From: Actinomycetes bacterium
Lineage (GTDB): Bacteria; Actinomycetota; Actinomycetes; Mycobacteriales; Micromonosporaceae
Assembly: GCA_021793335.1 (NCBI GenBank)
Contig: JAJYSW010000122.1
Span: 1-9,407 of the forward strand
Length of the DNA: 9,407 nt
Direction of reading: 5' to 3'
Shown: positions 8,101 to 9,407 of the stretch, piece by piece
Position numbering within the stretch: position 1 is the stretch's first letter
How the letters are laid out: each line of letters opens with the position of its first letter
The notes under the pieces: model-generated
What the model was told of the DNA's origin: nothing
The model's input: only the letters and a program-made list of their open reading frames with translations
Databases searched by the model: none
Position numbers and translations under genes: made by a program

Positions 8101-8863
8101 GGCGGCTGATCACCGACAGGCTCTCGTCGAGCTTGAGGTAGGACTCTTCGCCTTCGACGTAGCCGGTGAAGTGCGTGAAATAGGTTTTCGCGAGCGCCGA
8201 GACCAGGCTGGTGCGGGCCGGGTCCCCGGGGGCGGCCGCGAAAGCGGCGTCGAGCGATGCAGGGGTCCAGGTTTGGGCGAGATCTTCGCCCCACTCTTCG
8301 GCCTCGGCTTCAGAGGCGCCGGGGAGCCCTTCGATGAACGCTTGGTCTCCCAGGCGTTCGCGTATGTTCTGGGCGTTCTCCAGCAGTAGGCCGTCGCGGT
8401 AGACGGCCGGGAGTGGGGCTTCGGGGTGCAGTTTCCGGACGGCTTTGACGTAGCCGCCGAGGATGGCGTCTTCGAGGGAGTCCTCGTCGATCATGTGCAG
8501 GCTGATTTGCAGGAATTTTTTGTCTTGCAGCCAGGAGTCGTGTTCGGCGATGACGTCGGCCAGGCGGCGCTTGCCGCGGGCGGCGGGGTTGTGCCGCAGG
8601 ATTTCACGGAGCACGGCCATGAAGTGCGATTTACCGGAGCCGAAGGAGCCGTCTACGTAGGTGCCTCTGGAGCTGTTCTCTCTGATCGCTTTTCCGATCA
8701 TTTCCAGGGCGGCATCGAACCTGGTGGTCAGGTCCTCGGTGACCACGTAGTTGTCGAGGACCTGCTGCGGGGCGTCGTCGCGGCCGAGCTGGAGCACGAA
8801 ATCGCCGGGATGGACGGAGGACGGCAGGTTGAACAGGTCGTCAAGGCGCTTGGGCTGGGACAT
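5159..8863 (-). CDS. pglY: PglY, BREX-2 P-loop ATPase, 1234 aa
   Basis: PglY is the large ATPase of BREX type 2, the counterpart of BrxC in type 1. The start at 8863 follows a GGAGGG seven to eight bases upstream and lies 14 bases after the pglX stop; the stop overlaps the pglZ start (ATGA). A Walker A loop GSFGSGKS sits at residues 72-79 (Lys78), close to the N-terminus as is usual for BrxC/PglY. A Walker B strand AIVFYLDE follows at 263-270 (Asp269, Glu270), and a strand ISFLPRQRDL (308-317) fits a sensor 1 site. The middle is a long mostly helical region without recognisable motifs. The C-terminus has a Pro-rich linker from about residue 1165, including six consecutive prolines, and then a charged tail of about 35 residues. 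Length is normal for the family. ATPase activity is expected from the intact motifs; what it is used for (remodelling of DNA or of the PglX/PglZ complex) is inference. Confidence 0.92.
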   Translation of the reverse strand: MSQPKRLDDLFNLPSSVHPGDFVLQLGRDDAPQQVLDNYVVTEDLTTRFDAALEMIGKAIRENSSRGTYVDGSFGSGKSHFMAVLREILRHNPAARGKRRLADVIAEHDSWLQDKKFLQISLHMIDEDSLEDAILGGYVKAVRKLHPEAPLPAVYRDGLLLENAQNIRERLGDQAFIEGLPGASEAEAEEWGEDLAQTWTPASLDAAFAAAPGDPARTSLVSALAKTYFTHFTGYVEGEESYLKLDESLSVISRHAADLGYDAIVFYLDELVLWQSKFVGESLKLKDQAQKVSKLIESAETLRPAPIISFLPRQRDLRELVGRDVAGSETESLFDTLKYWDSRFDKISLADTNLPAVVSERLLKPKDEEAKTALAEAFGRAKNNKPEVWDILLDSGGGRSTVADFAATYPFSPAFMHTIVDVSSALQRERTALKLLMQLLVDHRSMPLGQLMPLGTIFEVLIDGQDKPFTDRLRDEYERIRLFYLDEVRPWLLDRHKLTEDQVPDLAPKHAFRADDMIVKTLMISALVPRVPALTDLTATSLAALNQGAIASPIPGAERQKVVKTLRDLGGAFPAFRISGSEDPRVTIQLLQVDIKSILNAAHGKSGALPSENRRRLKALLWPELGFNNPELNITETTVTWRGTTRQVEVVFANIRETAQADLYSEEPSRIRVVIDYPFDQGDSYSPTDDRLVIESARENFSDDPPLAAGWLPAFFAQGRLTDLANYGTIAYLLEREDRLIEASPNLSGEDRAEARIALNSQKTALEDRLLAALKQAYGVNRGQDTDVEKHPNGRERVLGLDQRWHFEPQPGTSLADALTGMVRSLLDHTYPDHPDLGVGGKGKSRAYKRSELDVVWQTVDAAAKDSNLRAEITKDHREILHRIAAPLDIGTVHEGSMVLPKRLSGEINHRAAATGHPEEISVAHVREWLVEKTPGLPADLRDLLVLCYAIEDDRTWVRSGATIEAPALTGLAADMRLRKQPLPAREVFDSAAERAVKIFGAEARPAYNSRSLVSLSKRVRVVVHEKQQAVAHLHDGLAAHTNTLGLDERSPRLATATEIKDLFAKLAEAEGDLDLFERLAAPALERDAAIYKRSIADAAALATVLNGQSNTWTILDRLVTDTRPEAAKILDRLRTAAAEDQQQTALGPVIQDCVTAATALLVGDRQAPPPPPPVHPVPADDRPVPTPPNAKPATTGTVTRRVGAQRLRAVFPDLADTFDDGEYEVTFTKVERE
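5170..5176 (-). promoter_or_regulatory. Shine-Dalgarno-like site for pglZ inside the end of pglY
   Basis: AAGGTGG on the minus strand, seven bases before the ATG at 5162, one mismatch from AAGGAGG. With the ATGA overlap it supports translation of pglZ coupled to pglY and excludes the longer upstream reading of the frame. Confidence 0.7.
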
Positions 8864-8870
8864 CGGCGAA

Positions 8871-8876
8871 CCCTCC
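8871..8876 (-). promoter_or_regulatory. Shine-Dalgarno site for pglY
   Basis: GGAGGG on the minus strand within the 14-base gap between the pglX stop and the pglY ATG at 8863. There is no room for a separate promoter, so pglY should be transcribed from upstream. Confidence 0.8.
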
Positions 8877-8877
8877 G

Positions 8878-9407
8878 CTACTGCTTTTTGGATTTGCGTC
8901 CCCGAACCGGGGCGGGTGGCCTCCAGGCGGCCAGGTCGGAACTGGACAGCTCGAAGTGCTCCTGTTGTCCGCTGAGGAACTGTGCGTACATGTCGGCAGG
9001 GGTCGCACCGAGCTCTGGGTCGACCTCATTGTGCCACTGTTCCACCCAGGGCAGTTGCTCGGCCAGCCCGGCGAGGAGCGGTGCGAGCTTCTCGGCGGTC
9101 CAGCCGTCTTCGGCGCGGCTGTAGGCGAGCACGATGAGGGCGTGGGCGGCTTCGCGGTGGTCCCAGCCGGCCCAGCCGATGAGGAGCGAGCTGTCGGTGT
9201 CCGGTGCGGCACCCGGGTAGGAGATGAAGCGTTCTTTCGGGACGTCGAGTTTGCCGCGGTTGCGCCAGTAGGAGGTTTTGCGGAAATCACCGGAACCGTA
9301 CTTCGGTGGGACGGCGATATCGAGGCGTTCGCCGGTGCGGTCTTCTTCGCGCTGGAGTTCCCAGGTCTGTTCCCATTGGGCGCGTTTGCGCATGCCGGAC
9401 TCTTTAT
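8878..9407 (-). CDS. pglX: PglX, BREX-2 adenine-specific DNA methyltransferase (C-terminal 175 aa only)
   Basis: The frame enters from the right edge of the window and ends with TAG at 8878-8880. An internal ATG at 9393 could suggest a 171-residue protein, but codons before it remain open (K-E-S-G) and no convincing ribosome binding site precedes it, so this is read as the tail of a larger gene. The segment starts with a charged helix (RAQWEQTWELQREEDR). The motifs YWRNRGKLDVPKERFISYPG, LIGWAGWDHREAAHAL and WVEQWHNEVDPELG then agree with what I remember of the domain at the C-terminus of type 2 PglX proteins (a DUF7008-type region). The segment ends with a basic tail RGRKSKK. The methyltransferase motifs (such as NPPY) lie outside the window. 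PglX methylates adenine at a non-palindromic site to mark self DNA and is also needed for defence. Its place directly upstream of pglY is the expected type 2 order. Assignment rests on recalled sequence likeness plus context. Confidence 0.82.
   Translation of the reverse strand, partial: KESGMRKRAQWEQTWELQREEDRTGERLDIAVPPKYGSGDFRKTSYWRNRGKLDVPKERFISYPGAAPDTDSSLLIGWAGWDHREAAHALIVLAYSRAEDGWTAEKLAPLLAGLAEQLPWVEQWHNEVDPELGATPADMYAQFLSGQQEHFELSSSDLAAWRPPAPVRGRKSKKQ

Noticed and set aside
8878..9393. Stand-alone 171-residue gene starting at 9393
   Set aside because: The frame is open upstream to the window edge, the site before the ATG is weak, and the sequence resembles the C-terminal region of PglX.

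Overview
The window is a high-GC stretch in which every base is accounted for by genes on the minus strand. The base composition, the G/C-ending codons and the gene families point to an actinomycete (Actinomycetota); genus cannot be told from the sequence. It is the central part of a BREX type 2 (Pgl, phage growth limitation) anti-phage operon. Both ends of the window cut through genes, so the first part of pglX and the last part of brxD lie outside, and any pglW or brxHI gene is not visible.

Reading in the direction of transcription (high to low coordinates): the C-terminal 175 residues of the PglX adenine methyltransferase (9407-8878); PglY, a 1234-residue P-loop ATPase (8863-5159); PglZ, an 878-residue alkaline-phosphatase-fold protein (5162-2526); a 441-residue membrane protein that is not part of the standard type 2 gene set (2529-1204); and BrxD, a P-loop ATPase that runs off the left edge (1207 to beyond 1). 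The genes are extremely tightly packed: there are 14 bases between pglX and pglY, and all three later junctions are four-base ATGA overlaps, so the five genes very probably form one translationally coupled transcription unit. No promoter, terminator, tRNA, rRNA, insertion sequence or CRISPR array is visible.

The notable part is the extra gene between pglZ and brxD. Its N-terminus has about three transmembrane helices followed by a long Pro/Ala/Glu-rich tether. Beyond the tether it carries two separate blocks that are clearly copied from the neighbouring PglZ, in the same order: a helical block (50% identical over 58 ungapped residues) and the complete C-terminal domain (73 of 101 residues identical by eye). 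The catalytic phosphatase core lying between these blocks in PglZ is missing. The C-terminal copy is also a DNA-level direct repeat without indels, and it includes the ribosome binding site used by the next gene. This looks like a tandem duplication of pglZ remodelled into a membrane-anchored, non-catalytic PglZ mimic. A plausible but untested role is to bring PglZ-binding partners of the BREX complex (PglX, PglY or BrxD) to the membrane, or to compete with PglZ for them.
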